A stretch of 64,000 nt of DNA from Microbispora bryophytorum (GCF_006874465.1 NZ_VIRL01000008.1:186001-250000), one strand, 5' to 3'. Shown: positions 8,032-16,838, numbered from the stretch's first letter. The notes: generated from the sequence alone by a model not told the origin. Numbers and translations: made by a program.

Positions 8032-8937
8032 GTGTCCGACCCCACGGATCTCTATCGGCTCGACGGGGACCTTCCCGAGCTGACCGATCCGGTGCTGCTC
8101 TACCACTTCGAGGGGTTCGTCGACGCCGGTGCCGCCGGGCGGCTGGCCCTGGGGCATCTCCTCGCCGAACTGGAGCACCGGGTCATCGCGACCTTCGACG
8201 TGGACCGGCTGCTCGACTACCGGTCCCGCCGCCCGGCGATGACCTTCGACACCGATCACTGGAGTGACTACGACACTCCTGAGCTGGCCGTCTACCTGAC
8301 CAAGGACGTCACGGGCACACCGTTCCTCATTCTGAACGGCCCGGAGCCGGACCGGGAGTGGGAGCTGTTCACCGAGGCCGTCGGCATGCTGGTGACCCGG
8401 CTCAAAATCGGCAGGCTGGTAACCGTCCACGGCATCCCGATGGGCGTCCCGCACACCCGGCCGCTCGGCCTGACGGCCCACGCCACCCGCTCCGACCTCG
8501 TCCACGGGCAGACCAGCCCCTTCGGCAAGGTCCGCGTGCCGGGCAGCCTCGCCGGGCTCATCGAGTTCCGGCTCGGGACGAAGGGTCACGACGCGCTCGG
8601 CCACGCCGTCCACGTGCCGCACTACCTCGCCCAGGCGGAGTATCCGCAGGCCGCGGTGACGGCGCTGGAGGCCGTCACGCGCGGCACCGGACTGGTCTTC
8701 CCCATGGACGCGCTCAGGGAGGCGGCCGACAAGACCAACACCGAGATCGAGGAGCAGATCGCGGCGTCCGAGGAGCTCGCCGGCGCCATCCGCGGCCTGG
8801 AGCAGCAGTACGACGCGTTCCAGTCGGGCGCCGAGCGGGAGAGCCTGCTGGCCGAGGACGCGCAGATGCCCACGGGTGAGGAGCTCGCCGCCCAGTTCGA
8901 GGCGTTTCTCGCCGAACGGGACGACCGCGACACCTGA
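8032..8937 (+). CDS. PAC2 family protein
   Basis: A 301-residue member of the PAC2 (proteasome assembly chaperone 2-like) family. The N-terminal LLYHFEGFVDAGAAGRLALG and the central VTVHGIPMGVPHTRP are the family hallmarks; the C-terminal third is a charged helical tail (EIEEQIAASEELAGAI). Actinomycetes carry proteasomes and often several PAC2 paralogues, but a role in assembly is not established for them. The GTG start is preceded by gaaaggctggg. No proteasome gene is nearby, so context adds nothing on function. Confidence 0.9.
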   Translation: MSDPTDLYRLDGDLPELTDPVLLYHFEGFVDAGAAGRLALGHLLAELEHRVIATFDVDRLLDYRSRRPAMTFDTDHWSDYDTPELAVYLTKDVTGTPFLILNGPEPDREWELFTEAVGMLVTRLKIGRLVTVHGIPMGVPHTRPLGLTAHATRSDLVHGQTSPFGKVRVPGSLAGLIEFRLGTKGHDALGHAVHVPHYLAQAEYPQAAVTALEAVTRGTGLVFPMDALREAADKTNTEIEEQIAASEELAGAIRGLEQQYDAFQSGAERESLLAEDAQMPTGEELAAQFEAFLAERDDRDT

Positions 8938-8988
8938 GCCGCCGCGAAGCCGCCGCCCCCGACCCGCCCGAAGGACGCCTCGCCTGTC

Positions 8989-10113
8989 ATGCCGCCCTCA
9001 GATCTCTCCGACATTCGCGTCGGATTGGCCGGTTTCGGTCCGGCCGGATCCTTCTTCCACGCGCCGCTGATCGCCGCCACGCCGGGACTGCGCCTCGCCG
9101 CCGTCGTCACCCGCGACCCCGCCAGGGCCGAGCGCGTCCGTGCCGAATACCCCGGCGCGGACGTCGTCCCGGCCGTGGACGACCTGTGGGACCGCTGCGA
9201 TCTCGTGGTGATCGCGACACCGAACCGCACCCATGTGCCCCTGGCGACCGAGGCGCTCAAGGCCGGGCTTCCCGTGGTCGTCGACAAGCCGCTGGCCGGC
9301 GCCGCCGCGCAGGCCCGCGACCTCGCAGGGCTCGCGCGCGACCGCGGGCTGATGCTGACGGTCTTCCAGAACCGGCGCTGGGACGGCGACTTCCTGACGC
9401 TGCGCCGGCTGCTGCCCGAGCTGGGCGAGGTCCACCGGTTCGAGTCGCGGTTCGAGCGGTGGAGGCCGGTGCCCAAGGGCGGCTGGCGCGAGTCGGGCGG
9501 CCCGGAGGAGATCGGCGGCACCCTCTACGACCTCGGCAGCCACCTGGTGGACCAGGCCCTGCGGTTGTTCGGCCCGGTCTTCCAGGTCTACGCGGAGACC
9601 GACGTCAGGCGGGCCGGGGTGCGCAACGACGACGACGCGTTCGTCGCGCTGACCCACCGGAGCGGGACCCGCTCGCACCTGTGGATGAGCGCGGTGGCCG
9701 CGAACCTCGGTCCGAGGTTCAAAGTGCTCGGCTCTCGCGCGTCGTACGTCAAGTGGGGGCTGGACCCGCAGGAGGAGCGCCTGCGGGCGGGCGGGCGCCC
9801 GGACGCCGCCGACTTCGGCCTCGGCAGGAGTTCCGGCCCGAGTTCCGGCACGGGTTCCGACACGGGCACCGGCTGGGGCACGGAGCCCTCCGACCGGTGG
9901 GGCACGCTCGGGGCCGAGGGCCAGGGCCGTCCGGTCCCGACGGAGCCGGGAGCGTACCAGCGGTTCTACGAGGGCGTCGTGGCCTGCCTGCGGGACGGCG
10001 CGCCACCCCCGGTCGAGCCGGACGACGCCGCCGAAGCCATCGCCGTCCTGGAGGCCGCCGCCCTCTCGGCGGCCCGCGGCCAGGTGATCACCCTCTCCGA
10101 TCGGGAGCAGTAG
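8989..10113 (+). CDS. Gfo/Idh/MocA family NAD(P)-dependent oxidoreductase
   Basis: A 374-residue dehydrogenase. The Rossmann motif GFGPAGSFFHAP (residues 15-26) and the family signature DKPLAG (Asp99-Lys100-Pro101, in place of the usual EKP) are present, followed by the alpha/beta C-terminal domain beginning near GGTLYDLGSHLVDQAL. The sugar-type substrate is unknown. Residues of about 278-305 form a Gly/Ser/Thr-rich insert (SSGPSSGTGSDTGTGWGT) that looks like another expanded repeat and is not part of the fold. ATG 8989 has a gaagga stretch upstream. It starts 51 bp after the PAC2 gene and may be co-transcribed with it. Confidence 0.9.
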   Translation: MPPSDLSDIRVGLAGFGPAGSFFHAPLIAATPGLRLAAVVTRDPARAERVRAEYPGADVVPAVDDLWDRCDLVVIATPNRTHVPLATEALKAGLPVVVDKPLAGAAAQARDLAGLARDRGLMLTVFQNRRWDGDFLTLRRLLPELGEVHRFESRFERWRPVPKGGWRESGGPEEIGGTLYDLGSHLVDQALRLFGPVFQVYAETDVRRAGVRNDDDAFVALTHRSGTRSHLWMSAVAANLGPRFKVLGSRASYVKWGLDPQEERLRAGGRPDAADFGLGRSSGPSSGTGSDTGTGWGTEPSDRWGTLGAEGQGRPVPTEPGAYQRFYEGVVACLRDGAPPPVEPDDAAEAIAVLEAAALSAARGQVITLSDREQ

Positions 10114-10120
10114 CGTCCGC

Positions 10121-10786
10121 TCACCGCGGGGCCCGCGCCGCGGCGGCGGGCGGGGCGGCGGCGTCCGGAGCGGAGGCGGGCGGGGCGGCGACGTCCGGGG
10201 CGGCGGCGAGTCTGCGGGCGACTTCGACAACTGTCTCGCGGCGGCGGGCCAAGGCGGCCTGGTCGGTCTCCTCGTCCAGCACGAGGCGGCACATCCGGGG
10301 CACCGCGAAGTTCCAGGAGATCAGTCCCATGATGGTGAACAGCAGATCCTGGGTGGCGCGGATCCGCGCGTCCCCGGGAAGGTCACCGACCGCGCCCGCG
10401 TCCACGAGTTGGCCGACCTTCTCGCGGAAACCGTCACGCCACTCCCGCTCGCTGTCGCCGGATTCGTCGCTCACCTCCAGCGCCTCCCACAGCAGCAGCC
10501 TGATCAGCTCCGGGTGTTCCCGGTACCAGTCGAACATCTGCCCGACCGACTCGGCCACCGCGTCGGGATCGATGGAGACGGAGACGCGGACCTCCTCCAG
10601 CTTCGCCCGCAGGACGGCGGCGAACAGCTTCTCCTTGCTCCCGTAATACAGATAGATGGCCTGTTTGTTGGCCCTGGCGGCCGTCGCGATGCGGTCCACC
10701 CTGGCCCCGGCCAGGCCGTGCTCCGCGAACTCGGCGGCGGCGGCGTCGAAGATCCGCCGTCTGGTGTCCTCCGCGTCGTAGGGCAT
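10121..10786 (-). CDS. TetR family transcriptional repressor
   Basis: A 221-residue regulator. The N-terminal helix-turn-helix spans about residues 8-52 (TRRRIFDAAAAEFAEHGL then RANKQAIYLYYGSKEKLF), followed by a helical ligand-binding domain. The last 25 residues are Ala/Pro-rich and probably disordered. It is divergent from the SDR gene at 10882, and two inverted boxes containing AACCA/TGGTT lie between them, so it very likely represses both itself and the SDR. The ligand is unknown. Confidence 0.92.
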   Translation of the reverse strand: MPYDAEDTRRRIFDAAAAEFAEHGLAGARVDRIATAARANKQAIYLYYGSKEKLFAAVLRAKLEEVRVSVSIDPDAVAESVGQMFDWYREHPELIRLLLWEALEVSDESGDSEREWRDGFREKVGQLVDAGAVGDLPGDARIRATQDLLFTIMGLISWNFAVPRMCRLVLDEETDQAALARRRETVVEVARRLAAAPDVAAPPASAPDAAAPPAAAARAPR

Positions 10787-10794
10787 GGATGAAT

Positions 10795-10811
10795 TAAACC
10801 ATCCAGTTGAC
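10795..10811. promoter_or_regulatory. Probable TetR operator, box A
   Basis: TAAACCATCCAGTTGAC lies nine bases upstream of the TetR start. On the opposite strand it nearly repeats box B (CAACTGGATGGTTT against CAACCAGATGGTTT). Confidence 0.65.
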
Positions 10812-10850
10812 TCCTCCCCGCCCAGGCGGCAGTATCGGATGAGTAATAAA

Positions 10851-10867
10851 ACAACCAGATGGTTTAT
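10851..10867. promoter_or_regulatory. Probable TetR operator, box B
   Basis: ACAACCAGATGGTTTAT contains the inverted repeat AACCA-GA-TGGTT at 10853-10864. It overlaps the leader of the SDR gene, whose start is at 10882, so binding there would block expression of the SDR. Confidence 0.7.
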
Positions 10868-10881
10868 TGAGAGGCCCTGTC

Positions 10882-11841
10882 ATGAGCACTGCCACACCCG
10901 TCCCCGTCCGGTCGCCGCTGCCGGGCACCCTGTCCGGCACGACCGCCCTCCTCATCGGCGGAAGCTCCGGCATCGGGCTGGCGGCGGGCGTCCTGCTGCG
11001 TTCGGTCGGCGCCCGCGTCGTGCTGGTCGGCCGCGACCCCGACCGGCTAAAGGCCGCCGTCTCCCGGGTGCGCGCAGTCTCCCCGCTGCACGATGTCTCC
11101 GGGCTGCGCGATGTCTCCGGGCTGCGCGATGTCCCCGAGCCGCGCGATATTTCCGAGCCGCGCGATATTTCCGAGCCGCGCGATATTTCCGAGCTGCACG
11201 ATGACTCCGGGCTGCACGATGACTCCGGGCTGCGCGGTGCGGGCCCGGCCGAGGATCCCGACGACGCCGTGCTGGGCGTTACCGGAGACGGCGGAGACGA
11301 GCAGACCCTCGCCGAGGCCTTCGACCGGGCGGGTCACGTCGACCACGTGTACGTCACCGCCGGCGGCATCAGCGGCGCCGGCCCCCTGACCGGGCTATCG
11401 GCCGAGGACATCCGCACGACCCTCGGCTCTGGCTCTCTTCAGACGGCCTTCACCGTCGCCCGCGCGGCGGCGGCCCGGCTTCCCGCGGGAGGCTCGCTCA
11501 CGTTCAGCTCGGGGATCCTCGTGGTCCGCCCCTACCCCGGAATGACCGTCCCGCTGTCGGCCGCCGGCGCCGTGGAGACCCTCACCAAGGCCCTCGCCGT
11601 GGAACTCGCCCCCGCGCGGGTGCGGGTGAACACCGTGCGCTACGGCCGGATCGACACCCCGCTCCTGCGCTCACTGCCGGGGCTGGACTCCGACGACGCG
11701 GTCGCCGCCGCCGGAACGTCCACGCCCCTCGGCCGCTTCGGCACCGCCGAGGAGGCCGCCGCCACGGCTGTCTTCCTCATGGCCAACAACTACGTCACCG
11801 GCCAGGTCATCACCGTCGACGGCGGCGAAACCCTCGCCTGA
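10882..11841 (+). CDS. SDR-fold protein, catalytic Tyr/Lys replaced, with repeat insert
   Basis: A 319-residue short-chain dehydrogenase-fold protein. The nucleotide motif GGSSGIG (26-32), the end of strand 2 (VLVGRD) and the C-terminal TVDGGETLA are typical. In the active-site region the usual YSASK is replaced by LSAAG (within PLSAAGAVETLTKALAVELA), so the catalytic Tyr and Lys are absent. Residues 69-116 are eight copies of a six-residue unit (LRDVSG/PRDISE) encoded by an 18-bp repeat. The ATG at 10882 has gagagg upstream. It is divergent from the TetR gene, its likely repressor. It may be a binding protein or an atypical reductase rather than a classical SDR. Confidence 0.85.
   Translation: MSTATPVPVRSPLPGTLSGTTALLIGGSSGIGLAAGVLLRSVGARVVLVGRDPDRLKAAVSRVRAVSPLHDVSGLRDVSGLRDVPEPRDISEPRDISEPRDISELHDDSGLHDDSGLRGAGPAEDPDDAVLGVTGDGGDEQTLAEAFDRAGHVDHVYVTAGGISGAGPLTGLSAEDIRTTLGSGSLQTAFTVARAAAARLPAGGSLTFSSGILVVRPYPGMTVPLSAAGAVETLTKALAVELAPARVRVNTVRYGRIDTPLLRSLPGLDSDDAVAAAGTSTPLGRFGTAEEAAATAVFLMANNYVTGQVITVDGGETLA
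11086..11229. repeat. 18-bp in-frame tandem repeat inside the SDR gene
   Basis: Eight copies of an 18-bp unit (for example CTGCGCGATGTCTCCGGG) encode LRDVSG and related hexapeptides. Three adjacent copies encoding PRDISE are almost identical, which points to recent expansion. Confidence 0.92.
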
Positions 11842-11866
11842 CCCCGCTTCCGGCGACGGCCGGAGG

Positions 11867-12664
11867 TCAGTCGCGCAGCCGGCCGCGCAGCGCCTCGGTG
11901 TCGGCGTCGGTCCAGCCCTGGGTCCGCAGCCAGCCGAGGGGGCCGCCGAACCGGTCGTCCAGCGTCGTCAGGAACTTGTCCATGTACTCGGGCCGCGGCA
12001 GGTGGCTGTCGACCGGCTTCGAGTCGAGATCGTCGCGGTAGGTGCGGCTGGCGCGCAGCCGGGCGAGGATGCCCTCCAGCCGTTCGCCGGTGGCGACGTA
12101 GTCTCCGATGATCGCCTCCCGGGTGGCGCCCGCGACGGCGAGCGCCAGGGCGCTGACCACTCCGGTGCGGTCCTTGCCCGCCGCACAGTGCACCACGGCC
12201 AGCCCGTCGTCACGGGCGAGCACCCGCAGGGCGGCCACCACCGAGTCGGGCCGGTCGCGCAGATATCCGTAGTAGTAGCCGGTCACGCGGAGTTCGGCCA
12301 GGGCCTCCTCCTCCCGCTCACCCTGCCACGGCAGGGTCCGGTCGTCGATGGTGTCGGCCTCGACGTCGGTGAGGTGCCCGCCCTCCGCGAACAGGCTGTG
12401 GTGGTGGATGCCGACCTCCGGCAGGAGGATCAGCGGACCCGGCCCCTCCAGGCGTACCTCGGTCTGCGACCGCAGGTCGACCACATGCCGCAGCTTGAGG
12501 TCGCCCACGAGCAGCGCCACGTCACCCTCGGTCAGGCCCTGCAGGTTGTCGGACCGCAGGATCCGGCCGGGCACCGTGGTCCCGCCGTCCGCGGTGGGCA
12601 GGCCGCCGAGGTCCCGTACGTTCGCCGCGCCTTGCAGGACGATCCAACGCTCGTGTGCATTCAT
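11867..12664 (-). CDS. Tyrosine-protein phosphatase (Y_phosphatase3 type)
   Basis: A 265-residue cytosolic phosphatase of the DSP/IphP-like family. The N-terminal NVRDLGGLPTADG and ILRSDNLQGLTEGD motifs and the P-loop VVHCAAGKDRTGVV (the CX5R signature) are all present. Relatives dephosphorylate phosphotyrosine, and some act on phosphoinositides; the substrate here is unknown. I chose ATG 12664 (MNAHERW), where family similarity begins, over upstream in-frame codons. A perfect 9-bp inverted repeat lies 38 bp upstream. Confidence 0.9.
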   Translation of the reverse strand: MNAHERWIVLQGAANVRDLGGLPTADGGTTVPGRILRSDNLQGLTEGDVALLVGDLKLRHVVDLRSQTEVRLEGPGPLILLPEVGIHHHSLFAEGGHLTDVEADTIDDRTLPWQGEREEEALAELRVTGYYYGYLRDRPDSVVAALRVLARDDGLAVVHCAAGKDRTGVVSALALAVAGATREAIIGDYVATGERLEGILARLRASRTYRDDLDSKPVDSHLPRPEYMDKFLTTLDDRFGGPLGWLRTQGWTDADTEALRGRLRD

Positions 12665-13107
12665 CAAGCCGAGCCTATCCGTCCCTCTATGACAGAAGAA
12701 TGAGTGCAGAGTGAAGATCTGCACTCGACGTCGCATTAATCCCGCTACCTGCCGCTATATCCCTTCCTCTGCGCACGCGGCGCGCGATGGGCGGAACCCC
12801 CTCCGGCACGATCGCATGCGGGCGGGCATCCGTCGGGCCCTCCAGGACGTGCCGCGACGTCGGACGGCGCGGAGAACCGGCCGGAGAAGGGGCCGGAGAA
12901 GGGCCGGAACGGCAAGGAACAGTCGGCATTCCACCACAAGGGGAGCGACTGTTACGCCTGACGGTCAAGTTCTTTCCCCAGTCTCCGCCAAACAGCCGTA
13001 ATGTATGGCGTCGCGGACGCTTCTCGATCAACGTCCTCGGCGGAGTGATCGGAAGCGGGGCCGCCACGGACACGCACCAGGCAGCCACACCCACATGGAG
13101 GACCCGG
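12665..13107. other. 443-bp divergent intergenic region
   Basis: This region lies between the phosphatase and the secreted SGNH hydrolase. It contains one perfect hairpin near the phosphatase end and the ribosome site (ggagg) of the hydrolase. I see no gene in the rest. Confidence 0.6.
12702..12726. promoter_or_regulatory. Perfect 9-bp inverted repeat upstream of phosphatase
   Basis: GAGTGCAGA and TCTGCACTC flank a 7-base loop. With no T-tract and a position 38-62 bp upstream of the phosphatase start, an operator or a 5' leader hairpin is more likely than a terminator. Confidence 0.5.
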
Positions 13108-14475
13108 ATGGCACGGCCGGCTCACCGGTTGACCATGGCCGCTCTCGCCGTCGCCGTCGGCGGCGCGACCGCGGCGCTTCCCACGGCACCGGTCCACGCG
13201 GAGTCCCCCGCGGCCGCGAGCGCCGCGGCCGGTCCGTCCTCCACCGCTTCATCCTCGGCCGCTTCGTCCTCCACCGCTTCGTCCTCCGCCGCCCGGGGGC
13301 GCGCGGCGGCCTCGAGCGCCCCCGGGCACCGCGCGGCCCCGCCGAAGTCCGGTGGCGCCTCGCCCGTACAGCAGCACCGCCTGGTCGGCGCGTGGACCAC
13401 CTCGACCGACCGGATCACGGCGGCTCTCGGCGGGCAGACCGTGCGGATGGTCGTGCGCGCCAGCGTCGGCGGCGCCGGCACGCGCCTGCGCCTGTCCAAC
13501 GTCTTCGGGACGGCGCCGGTGACGTTCTCGGACGTGTACGTGGGGGTCCAGGCGTACGGCGCCGAGATCCTCGCGGGGACCAACCGGCCGGTGACCTTCC
13601 GCAAGCGCACCTCCGTGCGGGTGCCGCCGGGCCAGGCCGTCTGGAGCGACCCGATCCCGGGCCGGATCGCCGGCGGCTCCGCCCTGGTCGTCAGCCTCCA
13701 CCTGCCCGGGACGGTCAGGGGCGTGACCGGACACGAACGCGCCTACAGCACCACCTACCTGTCCGACCCGGGGAACCACTCGGCGGAGGAGAGCGGCGAG
13801 GGCTTCACCTACACCAGCACGCAGTGGTACTTCCTCGACAGGATCGCGGTCGAGGCGAGCGGGGCCACGGTCGGCTCGATGGTCGCGTTCGGCGACTCGA
13901 TCACCGACGGCGCGGGCCAGGCCGTCGACGCCAACCGCCGCTGGACCGACTACCTGCGGCAGCGGCTGGCCCGCCAGTCGACGTCGCGGCGGATGGGGGT
14001 GCTCAACGCCGGCATCGCCGGAAACCGGCTGCTGCACTCCAACGTCGGCCCGAGCGGTCTCAGCCGGTTCTACCGCGACGTGCTGTCCCAGCCGGGGGTG
14101 CGCACCGTGGTGGTCTACGAGGGGATCAACGACATCGCCCGGGGCGACTACACCTCGATCAAGCCGCTCGCCTACGGATACAAGAAGTTGATCCGCGAGG
14201 CGCACGCCCGCAAGATCAAGGTGCTGGGCGCCACGCTCACCCCCTTCTACGGCTGGGGCACCTGGACTCCGGAGCGCGAGGAGATCAGGCAGCGGCTGAA
14301 CACGTGGATCCGCACGAGCGGGGTGTTCGACGGCGTCCTCGACTTCGACCGGGCCGTACGCGATCCCGAGTTCCCCGAGCAGCTGACCGTCTCCTACGAC
14401 TCTGGCGATCACCTGCACCTGAGCGACGCCGGACGGCTCGCGATCGCCGACGCGGTGAACACCCGCATGCTCTGA
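13108..14475 (+). CDS. Secreted SGNH/GDSL hydrolase
   Basis: A 455-residue exported esterase-type enzyme. Residues 1-32 form a signal peptide (MARPAHRLTMAALAVAVGGA, ending near VHAES), followed by a Ser/Ala-rich linker to about residue 80. An N-terminal beta domain precedes the SGNH domain. Block I is GDSITDG with Ser264, the Gly is in GIAGNR, Asn is in GIND, and block V is DHLHLSDAG with Asp434 and His437. The layout matches secreted actinomycete lipases/esterases; the natural substrate is not predictable. The ATG has a GGAGG site six bases upstream. Confidence 0.92.
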   Translation: MARPAHRLTMAALAVAVGGATAALPTAPVHAESPAAASAAAGPSSTASSSAASSSTASSSAARGRAAASSAPGHRAAPPKSGGASPVQQHRLVGAWTTSTDRITAALGGQTVRMVVRASVGGAGTRLRLSNVFGTAPVTFSDVYVGVQAYGAEILAGTNRPVTFRKRTSVRVPPGQAVWSDPIPGRIAGGSALVVSLHLPGTVRGVTGHERAYSTTYLSDPGNHSAEESGEGFTYTSTQWYFLDRIAVEASGATVGSMVAFGDSITDGAGQAVDANRRWTDYLRQRLARQSTSRRMGVLNAGIAGNRLLHSNVGPSGLSRFYRDVLSQPGVRTVVVYEGINDIARGDYTSIKPLAYGYKKLIREAHARKIKVLGATLTPFYGWGTWTPEREEIRQRLNTWIRTSGVFDGVLDFDRAVRDPEFPEQLTVSYDSGDHLHLSDAGRLAIADAVNTRML

Positions 14476-14510
14476 TCCCGGAACGGCCACCGGGTCGCTA
14501 CCGTGTGACC

Positions 14511-16067
14511 ATGGCCGCCCCCCTTGAGCCCGACGACCCGCGCACGCTCGGCGGGTTCCGTCTCGGCGGACGTCTCGGCGAGGGCGGCCAGGGCGTCGTC
14601 TACCTGGGCTACACGCCCGACGGCGCTCCGGTCGCGGTGAAGGTGCTCAAGACCGGGCTCGACCCCGCCGTCCGGGCACGGCTGACGCGTGAACTCGACG
14701 TCCTGCGCGGCGTCGCCCCCTTCTGCACCGCCAGGGTGATCACGGCGATGGTGGACGGGCGCGAGCCGTACGTCGTGAGCGAGTTCGTCGACGGCCCCTC
14801 GCTCCAGCAGCGGGTGACCGCGTCGGGTCCGCTGCGCGGAGGCGAGCTGGAACGGCTCGCGGTGGGGACGGCGACCGCGCTGGCGGCGATTCACGGCGCG
14901 GGCATCGTGCACCGCGACTTCAAGCCGGGCAACGTGCTGCTGGGGCCGGACGGTCCCCGGGTGGTCGATTTCGGCATCGCCCGCCAGGGCGAGAGCGAGA
15001 CGATGACCACGGGCCCGGTGGGCACCCCCGCCTACCTGGCGCCCGAGCAGATCGCGGGACATCCGGCCGGCCCCGCCTCCGACGTGTTCGCGTGGGGAGC
15101 GACGATCGTCTTCGCCGCCAGCGGCCGGGCGGCGTTCGGCGCCGGCAACGTCGCCGCCGTGCTCCACCGGATCATGACGACCTTCCCCGACCTGACGCCG
15201 GTGCCCCCGCCCCTGCGCACGCTGGTCGAACGCTGCCTCGCCAAGGATCCCGCCGCCCGCCCCGCCGCCCGCGACCTGCTGCTCGAACTGGTCGGCACCG
15301 CGCCGGGCCCGGTGCGTACGGACGCGACGGCGAGCGACGTCCCTCCCGACGGGCCCGCGCGGCCGCACGATCCGTATCCGTGGACGCCGGCCTCGCCGTC
15401 GGCGGGTCCCGCCAACCGGGGACACGGCACCGACCGGGAACACGGCACCGACGGGGCGCACGGGGGACACCGGGCGGCGGACACCGTTCCCGGTGCCCGC
15501 CGGAGCGGATCGCGCGCCCGGGTCCTGGCCGGGGCCGGCGCTGCCGTGGCGGCTCTCGGGATCACCGCCGCGCTGCTGGTCCCGCGCCTGGCCGCGATGT
15601 CCGGCGGCCCGTCCCCCACGCCCCTGGCGAGCGCTCCCGCCCAGAGCACGTACGCGACGGGCCCGACGCCGACCGCCCCCGCGACCACGGACGCCGAGCC
15701 CGGCGGCACGGGCGGGACGGATCCGGCGACCGCCTCCGCGCCCGCGGGCATTCCGCAGGCGTTCGAGGGGAAGTGGCGGGGGCACATCGCGCCCACCGTC
15801 GGCCTTCTCACGAGTGAGTACGACATAGAGATCGAGTTGAAGAGCGGCAAGCCGTCCGGCAGGTGGAAGGAGCCCGCGAACTCCTGCGAGGGCACGCTGC
15901 GGCTGACCGCGGCGTCCGGCTCGGCGCTCAGGTTCCGGCTGGAGGACGTGCCGCAGTGCGTCCCGGGCGACGTCGTGCTCACCCGCGAGGGCGACGCCCT
16001 CGCCTACCGGCACACCGACGATCTCGGCCTGTTCGCCTACGAGGGCACCCTCACCAGGGACTCCTGA
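14511..16067 (+). CDS. Membrane Ser/Thr protein kinase (PknB-like)
   Basis: A 518-residue Hanks-type kinase. The kinase domain fills residues of about 10-265: glycine loop GEGGQGVVY, the VAIK-type lysine in VAVKVLK, catalytic loop HRDFKPGN and DFG in VVDFGIA, then GTPAYLAPE. A Pro/His-rich juxtamembrane stretch leads to a single membrane segment near 338-360 (VLAGAGAAVAALGITAALLV). The outer part is Thr/Pro-rich, then a beta-rich domain (FEGKWRGHI to the end) with a probable disulphide (two Cys). There are no PASTA repeats, so the sensed signal is unknown. GTG 14505 is an alternative start. It begins 35 bp after the SGNH hydrolase. Confidence 0.93.
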   Translation: MAAPLEPDDPRTLGGFRLGGRLGEGGQGVVYLGYTPDGAPVAVKVLKTGLDPAVRARLTRELDVLRGVAPFCTARVITAMVDGREPYVVSEFVDGPSLQQRVTASGPLRGGELERLAVGTATALAAIHGAGIVHRDFKPGNVLLGPDGPRVVDFGIARQGESETMTTGPVGTPAYLAPEQIAGHPAGPASDVFAWGATIVFAASGRAAFGAGNVAAVLHRIMTTFPDLTPVPPPLRTLVERCLAKDPAARPAARDLLLELVGTAPGPVRTDATASDVPPDGPARPHDPYPWTPASPSAGPANRGHGTDREHGTDGAHGGHRAADTVPGARRSGSRARVLAGAGAAVAALGITAALLVPRLAAMSGGPSPTPLASAPAQSTYATGPTPTAPATTDAEPGGTGGTDPATASAPAGIPQAFEGKWRGHIAPTVGLLTSEYDIEIELKSGKPSGRWKEPANSCEGTLRLTAASGSALRFRLEDVPQCVPGDVVLTREGDALAYRHTDDLGLFAYEGTLTRDS

Positions 16068-16168
16068 TCCTCGGGCTCCGGCGGTGCGGGAGATCACGGC
16101 GAGTGATCCTCGGGGGCGGGCCCGCGACGTCACCGTGGGGCCGGAGGAAGGGCCGGGGGCCGGGACCG

Positions 16169-16193
16169 GTGTGAGCGCGGTTACGGCGGGTAG
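16169..16193 (+). promoter_or_regulatory. Possible SigB-type promoter upstream of hemerythrin
   Basis: GTGT, 15 bases, then GGGTAG resembles the stress-sigma consensus GTTT-N14-15-GGGTAT. It ends 32 bp upstream of the hemerythrin start. The match is partial. Confidence 0.3.
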
Positions 16194-16225
16194 TGCGAGC
16201 GCGTCAACGCACAGGAGAGGAACCC

Positions 16226-16798
16226 ATGGCTACCGACGTCATCAGCCTGATCAAGGAAGATCACCGCGACGTGGAGTCGTTGTTCGAGCGGCTCCAGAAG
16301 ATGCCGGAGAACCGGCCGGCCCTGCTCGCGGAGCTGGCGGCGAAGTTCATCGCCCACAGCGAGGGCGAGGAGGACGAGGTCTACCCCGTGCTCGCCAAGC
16401 GGCGGCCCGAGGAGAAGGGGGAGGTCCACCACGGCACGGAGGAGCACCACGAGGCCGAGGAGATGATCTCCCAGCTCCTGGGGACCGACCCGGAGAGTCC
16501 CGAGTTCGACACAGTGCTGCACGAGCTGATCGATGCGGTGACGCACCACGTCGAGGAGGAGGAGACCGACATCCTCCCGGTCCTGGAGAAGGCCGTCCCC
16601 TTCGAGGAGCGGGTGCAGCTCGGCAAGGCCTTCAGCAAGCGGAAGGCCGAGGTGCTCGCCGCCCCGATCAAGCCGCGCTCGCGGACGAAGGACGAGCTGT
16701 TGCACCAGGCCAGGGAGCTGGGCGTCGAGGGCGCGTCGGGAATGAGCAAGGACGAGCTGATCTCCGCCGTCAGGCAGAAGAAGCAGGCGCAGGGCTGA
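16226..16798 (+). CDS. Hemerythrin HHE-domain protein with Rho_N-like tail
   Basis: A 190-residue protein. Residues 1-145 form a hemerythrin-type four-helix bundle with the di-iron ligand pattern (IKEDHRDVESLF, FIAHSEGEEDEVYP, HHGTEEHHEAEE, THHVEEEETDILP). The tail, TKDELLHQARELGVEGASGM followed by SKDELISAVRQKK, resembles the short helix-extended-helix Rho N-terminal/SAP-like nucleic-acid-binding fold. Such fusions occur in actinomycetes and may link oxygen or NO sensing to DNA or RNA; that is inference. ATG 16226 has aggagagg upstream. Confidence 0.9.
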   Translation: MATDVISLIKEDHRDVESLFERLQKMPENRPALLAELAAKFIAHSEGEEDEVYPVLAKRRPEEKGEVHHGTEEHHEAEEMISQLLGTDPESPEFDTVLHELIDAVTHHVEEEETDILPVLEKAVPFEERVQLGKAFSKRKAEVLAAPIKPRSRTKDELLHQARELGVEGASGMSKDELISAVRQKKQAQG

Positions 16799-16838
16799 GC
16801 ACACGCGCGGAGCGGCCGGCCGTGGGCCCGGTGACCCG

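Noticed and set aside
12787-13107. N-terminal extension of the SGNH hydrolase
   Set aside because: The in-frame upstream sequence is not gene-like, while ATG 13108 has a ribosome site and starts a signal peptide.
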